From positions 1 through 53,954 of IMG/VR virus record IMGVR_UViG_3300050821_001672: a stretch of 53,954 nucleotides of DNA. The stretch is one strand, 5' to 3'. The position numbers were made by a program, and so were the translations under genes. Of this stretch, positions 1 to 7,397 are shown one piece after another. The notes below the pieces were generated by a model. The model saw nothing but the letters and a program-made list of their open reading frames with translations, made no database searches and was not told where the DNA came from. The DNA is from a virus. How positions within the stretch are numbered: position 1 is the stretch's first letter; each line of letters starts with the position of its first letter.

Positions 1-97
1 CCGAGGGATTCGGGTCGGTGATCGAGTTCGAGACGGAATTAAACGACTTGCCGGGCTACGCGAAAGCATGGCCGATATTTGCTAAAGGCGGATGGGA
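1..97. repeat. Terminal 97-base overlap (circular join)
   Basis: Bases 1-97 are identical to bases 53858-53954. The repeat lies inside the DNA polymerase coding sequence, and the reading frame continues through it (polymerase frame at 53860 equals base 3). If these were true molecular ends neither copy of the polymerase gene would be intact, so the repeat is best read as the overlap left when a circular assembly is opened. Confidence 0.95.
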
Positions 98-125
98 GGG
101 GCCACGTTATGGCAAGTGGGATTGA
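1..125 (+). CDS. DNA polymerase I family, C-terminal end (continues from 51742-53954)
   Basis: This is the last part of the family A DNA polymerase described at 51742-53954. The frame starting at base 3 reads EGFGSVIEFETELNDLPGYA and continues to GKWD before a TGA stop at 123-125. It follows the HDE (motif C) segment at the other end of the window. Across the join the whole protein is about 746 residues. The stop overlaps the start of the next gene at 109. Confidence 0.93.
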   Translation, partial: EGFGSVIEFETELNDLPGYAKAWPIFAKGGWEGPRYGKWD

Positions 126-285
126 CCGCCCCGTCGAGCGTGCCTGTACCGGCAAACGCGCCTATCTGTTCAAGGATAAGGCCGAGCGGGTCGCCCGCCA
201 GCGCGAGGCGTCCGGGGCGCCCCCGCTGAGGGCCTACAAATGCGATCGGTGCCCGTGTTGGCATTTGACTAAGCGGCCTTTGTAA
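109..285 (+). CDS. Small zinc-ribbon-like protein (58 aa)
   Basis: A 58-residue basic protein ending in CDRCPCWHLTKRP. Such a short C-x2-C-x-C-W-H-L-T tail is frequent in small phage proteins of unknown function and suggests a single metal-binding knuckle. The ATG at 109 was chosen because GGGAGGGG lies 8-15 bases upstream; a longer version from 79 would run deep into the polymerase gene. The start overlaps the polymerase stop (123-125) by 17 bases, suggesting translational coupling. It probably ends the replication operon begun at 47710. Function unknown. Confidence 0.75.
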   Translation: MASGIDRPVERACTGKRAYLFKDKAERVARQREASGAPPLRAYKCDRCPCWHLTKRPL

Positions 286-287
286 AG

Positions 288-330
288 TGTGACGTAGTTC
301 ACGACCGCGCGGTCAGTTTTGCCCCATAAT
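288..330 (+). promoter_or_regulatory. Early promoter P1: CRP-like box, palindromic operator, -10
   Basis: TGTGA-CGTAGT-TCACG at 288-303 resembles a CRP box (TGTGA-N6-TCACA). GACCGCGCGGTC at 303-314 is an exact palindrome. CATAAT at 325-330 is a good -10. The predicted start is near 337, placing the CRP-like centre at about -41.5, as in class II CRP-activated promoters, with the palindrome over the -35 region. The same arrangement recurs at 28519-28560, 32624-32667, 34880-34922 and 40440-40481. It drives the UvrD-like helicase gene. Confidence 0.8.
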
Positions 331-358
331 CGCCTCACTGTATAATTAAAGTGAGGCG
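331..358 (+). promoter_or_regulatory. Inverted repeat over the Shine-Dalgarno of the UvrD-like helicase
   Basis: CGCCTCACT (331-339) and AGTGAGGCG (350-358) form a perfect 9-bp stem with a 10-base AT-rich loop. The 3' arm contains GTGAGG, the likely ribosome site for the ATG at 362. In an RNA begun upstream the stem would hide that site. An RNA begun near 337 would lack most of the 5' arm, so the element could equally be a DNA operator. Confidence 0.55.
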
Positions 359-361
359 CAA

Positions 362-1810
362 ATGAACTATTCAAAGTACCAGACTGACATTTTCGCGTTC
401 GTCGAGGACCCATCGGCCGGTAACGCGATCGTCGAGGCCGTGGCTGGTTCGGGCAAAACGACGACGATCGTCGAGGCTCTGAAACGCGTCAAGGGTTCCA
501 CGATATTTCTCGCGTTCAATAAAGCGATTGCCGAGGAATTGAAGCGTCGTGGCGTCAACGCCCGCACGTTTCACTCGCTGACCTACTCCCCCGTGACCCG
601 CGCGCGCAACCAGCAAAACGTCGAGGGCAACAAATTGCGCTCGCTGGTCGACGCCAACATGACCGACGACGAGGCGAAAATGTACGGCTCGTTCGCTTGC
701 CGCCTCGTGGGCCTCGCCCGTCAATGCGGCGTCGGCTGTCTGGTCGAGGATACCGAAATCGTATGGTCAACCCTCGCCGACCTACACGATATCGAACTCG
801 ACAGCGACCGCGCCGAGCGTTCGACCGGGATCGAATTTGCCCGTAAACTACTCGGCTGGTCGAATGAGTCCCCGATCGTCGATTTCGACGACTTGCTGTA
901 CTTCGCCGTCAAGGACGGAATTAGCCTCCCGAAATTCGACGTAATTTTCGTCGACGAGGCCCAAGACACGAACGCGATCCAGCGCGCCATACTGCGCAAG
1001 ATCATGAAACCGAACTCGCGCATCGTGGCCGTCGGTGATCCCGCCCAAGCGATTTATGGGTTTCGGGGTGCCGACTCGACCAGCCTCGACATGATCGCCG
1101 AGGAATTCGATTGTAAGCGGCTCCCGCTGACCGTCTCGTACCGTTGCCCGACCTCGGTCGTCGAGTTCGCCCAGCAATGGGTTACGCATATCGAGGCGGC
1201 GCCGGGTGCGCCCGAGGGTAACGTCGAGAATTTGAGCCGCTGGTCGCCCGCGACGTTCATTGCCGACGACTTGATCGTGTGCCGCACCACTAAGCCGCTC
1301 GTTAAGGTCGCGTACAGCCTCCTACGCGCTCGCATCCCGGCGCGCATCATGGGCCGCGAAATCGGTCAGGGCCTCAAGACGCTAATCAATAAAATGAACG
1401 CAAAGGGCGTCGACGCGTTGCAATCCAAGCTCGCCGAGTACACCCGCCGCGAGGTCGAAAAGGCCGTCGCTAAGGGTCAGGACACGAAAGCCGAGGCGAT
1501 TCAGGACAAGACCGACACCGTAATGTTCCTGGTCGATTCCCTCGACGAGAACGGCCGCACAATCCCCGCGCTATTGAGCCTTATCGACTCGCTGTTCGAC
1601 GATCGTATCGGGTCGGTCGTGCTGGCGACCATTCACAAGGCAAAGGGCCTAGAGGCAAACCGGGTGTTCTGGCTGAATTCGTCACAGTGCCCGAGCAAAT
1701 GGGCGAAACAGGACTGGCAGAAACAGCAAGAACGGAACCTTTGCTACGTGGCCGTGACCCGCGCGAAGTCCGAACTTTTCTTGATCGAGGATAACGAGCA
1801 AGCCCGATAA
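362..1810 (+). CDS. UvrD/Rep-like superfamily 1 DNA helicase
   Basis: A 482-residue ATP-dependent 3'-5' DNA helicase-like protein. Visible motifs in order: Walker A AVAGSGKTTT (26-35), Ia LAFNKAIAEEL (50-60), Ib ARTFHSL (67-73), motif II VDEAQD (197-202), motif III VGDPAQAIYGFRGAD (224-238), motif IV SYRCP, motif V TIHKAKGLE and motif VI YVAVTRAK near the C-terminus. At 482 residues it is shorter than cellular UvrD (about 720), mainly through reduced 1B/2B insertions. It stands alone between its own CRP-like/palindrome promoter and a convergent late operon. A role in phage DNA replication or recombination is inferred. Confidence 0.93.
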   Translation: MNYSKYQTDIFAFVEDPSAGNAIVEAVAGSGKTTTIVEALKRVKGSTIFLAFNKAIAEELKRRGVNARTFHSLTYSPVTRARNQQNVEGNKLRSLVDANMTDDEAKMYGSFACRLVGLARQCGVGCLVEDTEIVWSTLADLHDIELDSDRAERSTGIEFARKLLGWSNESPIVDFDDLLYFAVKDGISLPKFDVIFVDEAQDTNAIQRAILRKIMKPNSRIVAVGDPAQAIYGFRGADSTSLDMIAEEFDCKRLPLTVSYRCPTSVVEFAQQWVTHIEAAPGAPEGNVENLSRWSPATFIADDLIVCRTTKPLVKVAYSLLRARIPARIMGREIGQGLKTLINKMNAKGVDALQSKLAEYTRREVEKAVAKGQDTKAEAIQDKTDTVMFLVDSLDENGRTIPALLSLIDSLFDDRIGSVVLATIHKAKGLEANRVFWLNSSQCPSKWAKQDWQKQQERNLCYVAVTRAKSELFLIEDNEQAR

Positions 1811-1843
1811 TAAAAAATGCCCCGTCCCCGAGTGTTGCGGGGC
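1811..1843 (-). terminator. Intrinsic terminator of the late operon
   Basis: On the minus strand GCCCCG (1843-1838) pairs with CGGGGC (1824-1819) around a 13-base loop, followed at once by ATTTTTTATTA. This is a textbook rho-independent terminator for transcription leaving the DUF1353 gene. It sits just beyond the stop of the plus-strand helicase gene. On the plus strand the stem is preceded by an A run but not followed by a T run, so termination of plus transcription is less likely. Confidence 0.8.
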
Positions 1844-1886
1844 GCGGGCCGAGGTGCCCGGCGTCATGGGGATGAAACGCGCCGGG

Positions 1887-2345
1887 TCAGACAGTGCCCA
1901 CGAGGTTAGCTAGGTACGCTTTCCAATCCTCGGGGGTGTAAAAATGCTCCGATCGCAAGTCCTGGTTGTCACCGTCCCATGCGGGGCGGCCAAACTTACT
2001 GACGGCAAACCAGTATTCGTATGCTCCAACCGAGGACATTCCTTCGGCCAATAGGGCGGCGCGTAGCGTGCTGTCGGCGTAGTCCTTGCCGCGAGTCCTG
2101 TCCCCGCCGTAAAGCCAATCGTGGAGTGCTGCGGGGCGTCGGGACAGGCCGTCGCGGTCGAGGTTGGGCAACCAGTCGAGCGCGTGCGGGATGGACGCCA
2201 TGTCCGTTATAAAGCCCTTGGGGACGGTGATCGTCTCGGCGGGGCTGGTCGCGCTGGCGGGGGCTTCCCAAATGAGAGGGGCGCCAAACCTCCAAAGGTC
2301 AGGGCGCCCCTCGATTGCGATCAAATTCAACTCGTTAGTGAACAT
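1887..2345 (-). CDS. DUF1353 family protein
   Basis: 152 residues. The core GFITDMASIP (44-53) followed by AALHDWLYGG is the hallmark of DUF1353, a small family found in many tailed phages near the lysis or tail genes. Its biochemical activity is not established; the conserved D, H and D residues suggest metal binding or a hydrolase-like fold, which is inference. It is the last gene of the late operon, after the lysis cassette and before the terminator at 1811-1843. Confidence 0.85.
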   Translation of the reverse strand: MFTNELNLIAIEGRPDLWRFGAPLIWEAPASATSPAETITVPKGFITDMASIPHALDWLPNLDRDGLSRRPAALHDWLYGGDRTRGKDYADSTLRAALLAEGMSSVGAYEYWFAVSKFGRPAWDGDNQDLRSEHFYTPEDWKAYLANLVGTV

Positions 2346-2362
2346 AATGGCTAACGAGAACT

Positions 2363-2923
2363 TTAAGCCCGTACAAAATCGCCGTTTTTACCCAATAATC
2401 CGCCCATGAGGGAATGAAAGGGCGTAGACGAACCGTCCGAAGTCGTCGCGGGTAGGAACTTGTTACACTCGGCGATTACCCAGCCGAGGACCGCTGCAAC
2501 GTCGACTTGAACCTCGTTAACCTTCGCATTCGATCCCAGTTTACCGACATAGGTATTAACGGCGGCGGAAAGCGAAGCGATAAGCAATTGCGCTGCGGCG
2601 GCGTCCCCCGGCGGCAGGTTACGAGCTTGTACCTTTGCGGCGGCGACCGATTCCAGCGTCGATAATGAGGCTTGTGTGCCTTGATCGACGGCGAGGATTT
2701 CCGAGGCGATAGCTTTGATAGAGGCAGCGCGCGCGGCCTGCGTGGCGGTGTTCGTGCCAACCAGCGCGTCGACGCCGACAGCGACTGCCAGCGCGTCAAA
2801 CGGCTGCGCCGCTGGGCTTTCGAGTTTCGCGAATAGAGAACAGCCGCCCATGCCTACAGCAATGAGTGACACGACGATCAAACCGGCCATAAAGCCGAGT
2901 GTGTTGCGGATTGAACGAGTCAT
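2363..2923 (-). CDS. Late lipoprotein of unknown function
   Basis: 186 residues. The N-terminus has a hydrophobic segment (MAGLIVVSLIAVGM) ending in the lipobox GGCS, so lipidation on Cys after signal peptidase II cleavage is predicted. The mature part is Ala-rich and helical (residues 35-160), with no recognised domain. Its place between the holin-like gene and DUF1353 suggests a lysis role such as an outer-membrane spanin, but it is much longer than typical o-spanins and no i-spanin partner is evident. CAGGAG upstream gives a ribosome site. Confidence 0.7.
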   Translation of the reverse strand: MTRSIRNTLGFMAGLIVVSLIAVGMGGCSLFAKLESPAAQPFDALAVAVGVDALVGTNTATQAARAASIKAIASEILAVDQGTQASLSTLESVAAAKVQARNLPPGDAAAAQLLIASLSAAVNTYVGKLGSNAKVNEVQVDVAAVLGWVIAECNKFLPATTSDGSSTPFHSLMGGLLGKNGDFVRA

Positions 2924-2954
2924 GATCGATAAACTCCTGAGGGTTGAAAAAACT

Positions 2955-3206
2955 TTACGCGGCGGGCGGCGCTGGCGGTGCCGGGGGCGAGCCCTTGTCC
3001 GCGAGCGATTTCGAGGTAATGAACCGACACGCGGCCATGACCAGCGCGGCGATAGTTAGCGACCATTGAAGCGACCGACCGTGGAAACCTAGCGACACCA
3101 TAGTCGCCTCGTTCACGTACGGCGCAATTTGGCCGAGCGCAAGCAAAATACCGGCGGCCCACATGGTCACCGAATTGGCGACACCTTTGACGGTTGCGAG
3201 ATTCAT
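2955..3206 (-). CDS. Holin-like membrane protein
   Basis: 83 residues with two predicted membrane segments, about 10-33 and 46-63, and a charged tail ending in a PPAPPAPPAA repeat. Small size, two membrane helices and position directly after the endolysin fit a class II holin that would release the endolysin across the inner membrane. It begins right after the endolysin stop. Holins diverge quickly, so the call rests on topology and context. Confidence 0.6.
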   Translation of the reverse strand: MNLATVKGVANSVTMWAAGILLALGQIAPYVNEATMVSLGFHGRSLQWSLTIAALVMAACRFITSKSLADKGSPPAPPAPPAA

Positions 3207-3596
3207 TTACATTACCCCACGATAGGAAACGCTGAAATGGTCAGCATCGACAGAGTGGAAATAGTACCCCGCGCAGCATAAAGGATCAAGGGTAAGCCAA
3301 TAATCGGCCAGCGGCTTATATGCTGACGCGTCGGCAAGGTAGTTGCCGTCCTTGTCGAATAGCTGGAAATCGACGGCAAGACGTTGCAGATGGAGGCTGT
3401 TCACGATCCCGGCGCCCGAGGCGGCGTTCGCGTTCGCCTGTGCTTGGGTGCGGAACGTTTCGCCCCACGTCAGCGCATAGCCTTGCGTCTCGGCCCACGC
3501 GATAAGTTCGGACACGAGGCGGACGTGTAGGACTTGTCGCTCGTGGAGGCTACGCGGATCCGTGTCGGGAGTATGTGGGGAATAGGATGGATTCAT
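3207..3596 (-). CDS. M15-type peptidase, probable endolysin
   Basis: 129 residues. The pattern GETFRT (45-50), NSLHLQRLAVDFQLF (66-80) and DADHF (117-121) matches peptidase M15 (D-Ala-D-Ala carboxypeptidase or L-Ala-D-Glu endopeptidase type). His69, Asp76 and His120 are the expected zinc ligands. It would cut peptidoglycan peptide bonds at lysis. The start at 3596 was chosen because it gives an ATGA overlap with the upstream gene. It sits between a coiled-coil membrane protein and a two-helix membrane protein, a normal lysis cassette. Confidence 0.88.
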   Translation of the reverse strand: MNPSYSPHTPDTDPRSLHERQVLHVRLVSELIAWAETQGYALTWGETFRTQAQANANAASGAGIVNSLHLQRLAVDFQLFDKDGNYLADASAYKPLADYWLTLDPLCCAGYYFHSVDADHFSVSYRGVM

Positions 3597-3829
3597 TTGT
3601 GCACCAGTAAAGATATTATCCAAGCCACGAGGCCGCCCATTGCGGTAGAGGCCGTGACGATCGCCCAAAGCGCGCCACGTCCGCGCTGTAAGGTGTTGTT
3701 CAACGTGTTTACGCTAGCTGTTAGAGTCGCCACGCTAGTAGCGAGAGTCGCAACGTTCGCGGTCAGCGTGCCTTTTGCCTCGCGGAGTTCGCCGATATCG
3801 GCGCGTATTTGATCGAGTTCGTTCGACAT
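3593..3829 (-). CDS. Coiled-coil membrane protein, XhlA/holin-like
   Basis: 78 residues. Residues 5-47 form a likely coiled coil with heptad-like repeats (TANVATLATSVATLTASVNTL), followed by one membrane segment (about 53-75). This N-terminal coiled coil plus C-terminal anchor is typical of XhlA-like proteins and some holin partners next to endolysins. It overlaps the endolysin start by 4 bases. Either a pinholin or antiholin role is possible; the function is inferred from position. Confidence 0.6.
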   Translation of the reverse strand: MSNELDQIRADIGELREAKGTLTANVATLATSVATLTASVNTLNNTLQRGRGALWAIVTASTAMGGLVAWIISLLVHK

Positions 3830-3833
3830 GACG

Positions 3834-6659
3834 CTAAGTTCCCAAACAGGTAATTACAAAGGCTTCGTCGGCGGCAGTTCCCGCATTGCTGAAAGTCTGC
3901 ACGTTGACCACCGTCGTCGTGGTGAATGACCCGAGGTTCGCGCGCGAATCGCTCGCGTTAGTGACTGCGCTCACCGTGCAAGATGGGATCGCGGAAAAGC
4001 TCGCGCCCGATACGGACATAGAGTAATTACCCGCGCTTCCGCGCGATGTAAAGGTAACCGCGCTCGTGCCCGCTTGTGGCGTGCATCCGCCCGAGGTGCA
4101 ATTGAATTGACCGAACGCGTATTTGATGCCCGACGATGCCTTGAGGGATACGCCGTTGATTTTTAAATCTTGGGCGTTAAGGACTCCGACGGCGGCGGGA
4201 TCTCCACCCGTGGGATTTCCAATGGTGATACCGCCATCCCCGTAAATACGCATGAATTCAGTTGCACTACTAGTGTTAAGGACTCTTAGCGCATAGTCGT
4301 TTGAATTGGTCCCGCCTAGTATTACCGCTCCGAATGCTTGGCTCGTCGTAGACCCCGCTTGAATATTTATAGTGTTAGCGTTACTTACGCCCGTTACGCC
4401 GAGTGCCGTTCCACTACTCGGCGCGGCAATTGTTACGGCTCCACCTCCCCCGACAGTCAACGCTAAGCCATTCCCACCACCACGCACAATCTGTGTGCTT
4501 CGCGCCGAAGTGCCAGCAGCAAGCACCAAATCGCCTAAAGTGACACCTGACGATATGTTGGTTCCTGATCCGATAAACCCAGCAGCGGAACCGCTAGCCG
4601 TAAAAGATAACCACGGGCCGCCACTCGCAGTGCTGTCTATAGACATGGTGGGGTTACCGCCAGTCGTGGTAGAGCCTCCAAAAATCGCCAAGGGAATACC
4701 ACTAGACGGGGCATTTATCGTGACATCGCCCGCGCCGCTGATGGTCTCGCGTACCGTGTGATTCGTCACGAGTTGTAGCGGGATATTTCCCGTGCCGCCG
4801 ACGCTGACCACGTTGCCATTTACGCCGCCCGTGATATCAGACGTGGTGTTGACACCTTGCAGTTCTAGGAATCCGAACACTGTCCCATCGGTCAGTGTGT
4901 AGTCAATCGCAGCGTTTACGCCTGTGTTGCTGTTCGTCTGCAATATCTCAAGGGCTTGATTGACACTCTCGGTAACGGTAACGGCGGCGCCCGCCGTGAT
5001 TGTCGGCAGTATGGTGAGTGCTTCTGACCCGGTGTTTCCATGGACGGTAAGAGCAGCACCCGCACTAGGCGAAGTTATATCCACTTTTCCGTCTTGGAAA
5101 ATATATTGCATCAACGTGCCGTCGTATTGGACGCTAAATCCATTACTAAAGCCGTTCATCTGTGCTTGAAATATATCTCGCGCCGCGCCCGCCGCTCCCG
5201 CCGCAACCATACCTGTATTGCCAGTTCCCGCAGTCGCATTAGAAGTCGCGGATATGGCGTTACCATTGCTCGCGGAGTTTACGGTTAACGCAACCCCACT
5301 CGCAGGGCCAAATATGTGATTGCCTGTCCACGTGGGCGACTCATTGACTGCGGGAACTATCGATCCGTTTTTGAAGAGTGTTTTTGTATTTATCGAACCG
5401 TTGCCTTCGTCACCGCCCGTAGCATTTGACATGACAAGTCCGCCATCGCCAAATATCTGCATCAACGCGGCGGTAGCGTGATTCCCTACAATCAATGCTC
5501 GGTCAGCCGACGTAGTTCCCGCATCAATTTCAGGTCCGAAACTTTGTCCACTTGTCGCTGATCCCACGAACTGCACAGTGTCCGTGTTAGCAACACCGTT
5601 AAATACCGTGGTGCCGCTCGCGGGGGAAAACGTGTGATTGCCCGTCCACGTGGGTGCAATCGACTGCGATAACGCGGGTGCCGCATCCGAGCGCATGAAC
5701 GTTGAGGCCGAGCCATTGACGGTTGATAACCCTATCGACGCGCTTGGATTCGCGGGACCCGCGCCCGAGGGGGTCGCCCATACGCCGTCACCACGCCAGA
5801 ACGTGGTCGAGCTTGCAGCGGTGCCCGAATTTAGATTCGTCGTCGGTAAGTTCCCAGTCACGCCGCCCGCGCCCGAGGACGCGAGGTTTATCGCCGGAAT
5901 GTCTGCGCCGACCAGCGCACGAAGCCCTACGGCGCCCGTGGTGCCATTCGGTGAGGCAAGCACCTCATTAGCCGTCTGGCCGCCCGCGAACGTCAAGGCG
6001 AGCGTGCCAGTCGTCGTAACCGGCGAGCCGCCGACCGAGAACACCGAGGGCGCCGTAAGAGCGACACTCGATACGCCGCCGGGAGGCGTGACCCATGTCC
6101 CATCGCCTCGCCAGAACGTCGAGGACGACGCACCGGTTCCGCTATTCAAATTCGTAACAGGTAAATTGCCCGTCACGCCGCCCGCACCCGAGGCCGCGAG
6201 GTTAATCGCAGGTAGATCCCCGCCGACGATCGCCCGTAGTCCTAGCGCGCCGGTTGTACCGTTTGGCGTCGCGAGGAAATTGTTCGCCGCCTCGCCAGTC
6301 GTGTAAGTGATCGCAAGCGTGCCGCTATTCGTGATTGGCGAGCCCGTAATAGTGAACCCGTTTGGAACCGTGGCCGCAACGCTATTTACGGTGCCGCCGC
6401 CAGTTCCAGGGGGCGTCGCCCACGTGCCGTCGCCACGCCAGAACGTGGTCGAGCTTGCAGCGGTGCCGCTGTTCAAATTCGTAACAGGTAAATTGCCTTG
6501 CACGCATCCCGAGCCCGTCGCGAGTTGCAACGTTTGGCTATTCCACGTGCCCGAGAGTCCGCAGCCCGGATGGAATACGTTGTAAGTTTGCCCATGGGCG
6601 GCGCCGACCAGCGTTAGGAACAAGCCGAAAAATTTAAGACCGGCGAATAATTTACGCAT
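3834..6659 (-). CDS. Large tail fibre/adhesin-like protein with a Sec signal peptide
   Basis: 941 residues from the ATG at 6659, which shares one base with the upstream TAA stop (TAATG). The N-terminus MRKLFAGLKFFGLFLTLVGA followed by AHG-Q looks like a cleavable Sec signal peptide, which is unusual for a tail protein assembled in the cytoplasm. Next come three copies of a roughly 100-residue unit containing GNLPVTNLNSGT and FWRGDGTW, typical of fibre shafts, then SPTWTGNH and further Ser/Thr/Gly-rich beta repeats. The C-terminal 90 residues contain four Cys. It is the last gene before the lysis cassette. It could be a host-range fibre or a secreted adhesin. Confidence 0.75.
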   Translation of the reverse strand: MRKLFAGLKFFGLFLTLVGAAHGQTYNVFHPGCGLSGTWNSQTLQLATGSGCVQGNLPVTNLNSGTAASSTTFWRGDGTWATPPGTGGGTVNSVAATVPNGFTITGSPITNSGTLAITYTTGEAANNFLATPNGTTGALGLRAIVGGDLPAINLAASGAGGVTGNLPVTNLNSGTGASSSTFWRGDGTWVTPPGGVSSVALTAPSVFSVGGSPVTTTGTLALTFAGGQTANEVLASPNGTTGAVGLRALVGADIPAINLASSGAGGVTGNLPTTNLNSGTAASSTTFWRGDGVWATPSGAGPANPSASIGLSTVNGSASTFMRSDAAPALSQSIAPTWTGNHTFSPASGTTVFNGVANTDTVQFVGSATSGQSFGPEIDAGTTSADRALIVGNHATAALMQIFGDGGLVMSNATGGDEGNGSINTKTLFKNGSIVPAVNESPTWTGNHIFGPASGVALTVNSASNGNAISATSNATAGTGNTGMVAAGAAGAARDIFQAQMNGFSNGFSVQYDGTLMQYIFQDGKVDITSPSAGAALTVHGNTGSEALTILPTITAGAAVTVTESVNQALEILQTNSNTGVNAAIDYTLTDGTVFGFLELQGVNTTSDITGGVNGNVVSVGGTGNIPLQLVTNHTVRETISGAGDVTINAPSSGIPLAIFGGSTTTGGNPTMSIDSTASGGPWLSFTASGSAAGFIGSGTNISSGVTLGDLVLAAGTSARSTQIVRGGGNGLALTVGGGGAVTIAAPSSGTALGVTGVSNANTINIQAGSTTSQAFGAVILGGTNSNDYALRVLNTSSATEFMRIYGDGGITIGNPTGGDPAAVGVLNAQDLKINGVSLKASSGIKYAFGQFNCTSGGCTPQAGTSAVTFTSRGSAGNYSMSVSGASFSAIPSCTVSAVTNASDSRANLGSFTTTTVVNVQTFSNAGTAADEAFVITCLGT
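5770..6520. repeat. Three direct repeats in the fibre gene
   Basis: A unit of about 320 bases occurs near 5776, 6087 and 6417. Each copy starts with a segment like CACGCCAGAACGTGGTCGAG. On the minus strand they encode GNLPVTNLNSGT...FWRGDGTW in the fibre shaft. The copies at 5776 and 6417 are almost identical for about 50 bases, which suggests recent duplication or gene conversion. Confidence 0.75.
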
Positions 6660-7396
6660 TACACTAACACCCATAGGCCGAGGGACGCGGAATACCGCAG
6701 ACACACGCCGTTATTTTGCACGAGAACTATATTTCCGGGGAGTCGCATTTGATTTTGCGCTAGCGATCCGCCGTCGAGTGAATTCAACTGTACGGTTTGA
6801 GAGCCCGAGAGATTTGTCACGATCAGATATTGACCGTCCTCGCCCGCCTCGATTCCCGTAATGATTACGGATCCCGCTGGGGAAATGTCCAAAAATCCGA
6901 CCGAACCGTCAAAACCGACGGGATCATAATTGTTGTACGTTCCCGTAGCAAGCGCGAGTTGTAGGTCCTTGACGGGATCCGGTGTAAGTGAAGACCAACC
7001 CGCCGAGCCGCCGCCGTCCGGATCGGTCATGTTCGCATCGACGATCGAGAGCCAATATCCAAACCCGCTCTCTTTCGCGAGTAGCGCGTTTACCGGATAT
7101 CCGCCGATGGCCGCCGCTGTCGCCGCGTCGTATTGAACGATCGCTTGGCCACCCTGCATTGACAACGCGTATTGCGACAGCATGTACAACACGCCATTAA
7201 AATCTTTGCCGCTAGGGGGCTGGCCGCCCGCTGTGATCGGTTGAAAATTTATCGCGGGGAAACCAGTGTCGAACGATGCGCGATTCGGCGCGGGTGGACC
7301 GGGCGAGGCATTTGGCACCGGTAGCGTGATCGTGGTCGGGTCCGCGCTCTTACCGAAAAATTCCGTGATTTTATATGTGATCGTTACGCCGGACAT
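6659..7396 (-). CDS. Tail fibre-like protein A
   Basis: 245 residues. The segment FDTGFPAINFQPITAGGQPP followed by SGKDFNGVLYMLS (residues about 42-75) is a motif seen at the N-terminus of many phage tail fibre or collar proteins. The next gene upstream has the same motif, so the two are paralogues. The C-terminal half is beta-rich and ends in YSASLGLWVLV, as in pyocin or phage fibre tips. It lies between tail fibre B and the large adhesin. It probably attaches to the baseplate; receptor unknown. Confidence 0.7.
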   Translation of the reverse strand: MSGVTITYKITEFFGKSADPTTITLPVPNASPGPPAPNRASFDTGFPAINFQPITAGGQPPSGKDFNGVLYMLSQYALSMQGGQAIVQYDAATAAAIGGYPVNALLAKESGFGYWLSIVDANMTDPDGGGSAGWSSLTPDPVKDLQLALATGTYNNYDPVGFDGSVGFLDISPAGSVIITGIEAGEDGQYLIVTNLSGSQTVQLNSLDGGSLAQNQMRLPGNIVLVQNNGVCLRYSASLGLWVLV

Positions 7397-7397
7397 T

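Noticed and set aside
4372-4761. Plus-strand frames across the tail fibre and baseplate genes
   Set aside because: These long open frames are Pro/Ala/Val-rich mirror images of Gly/Thr-rich minus-strand genes and carry no start signals or families.
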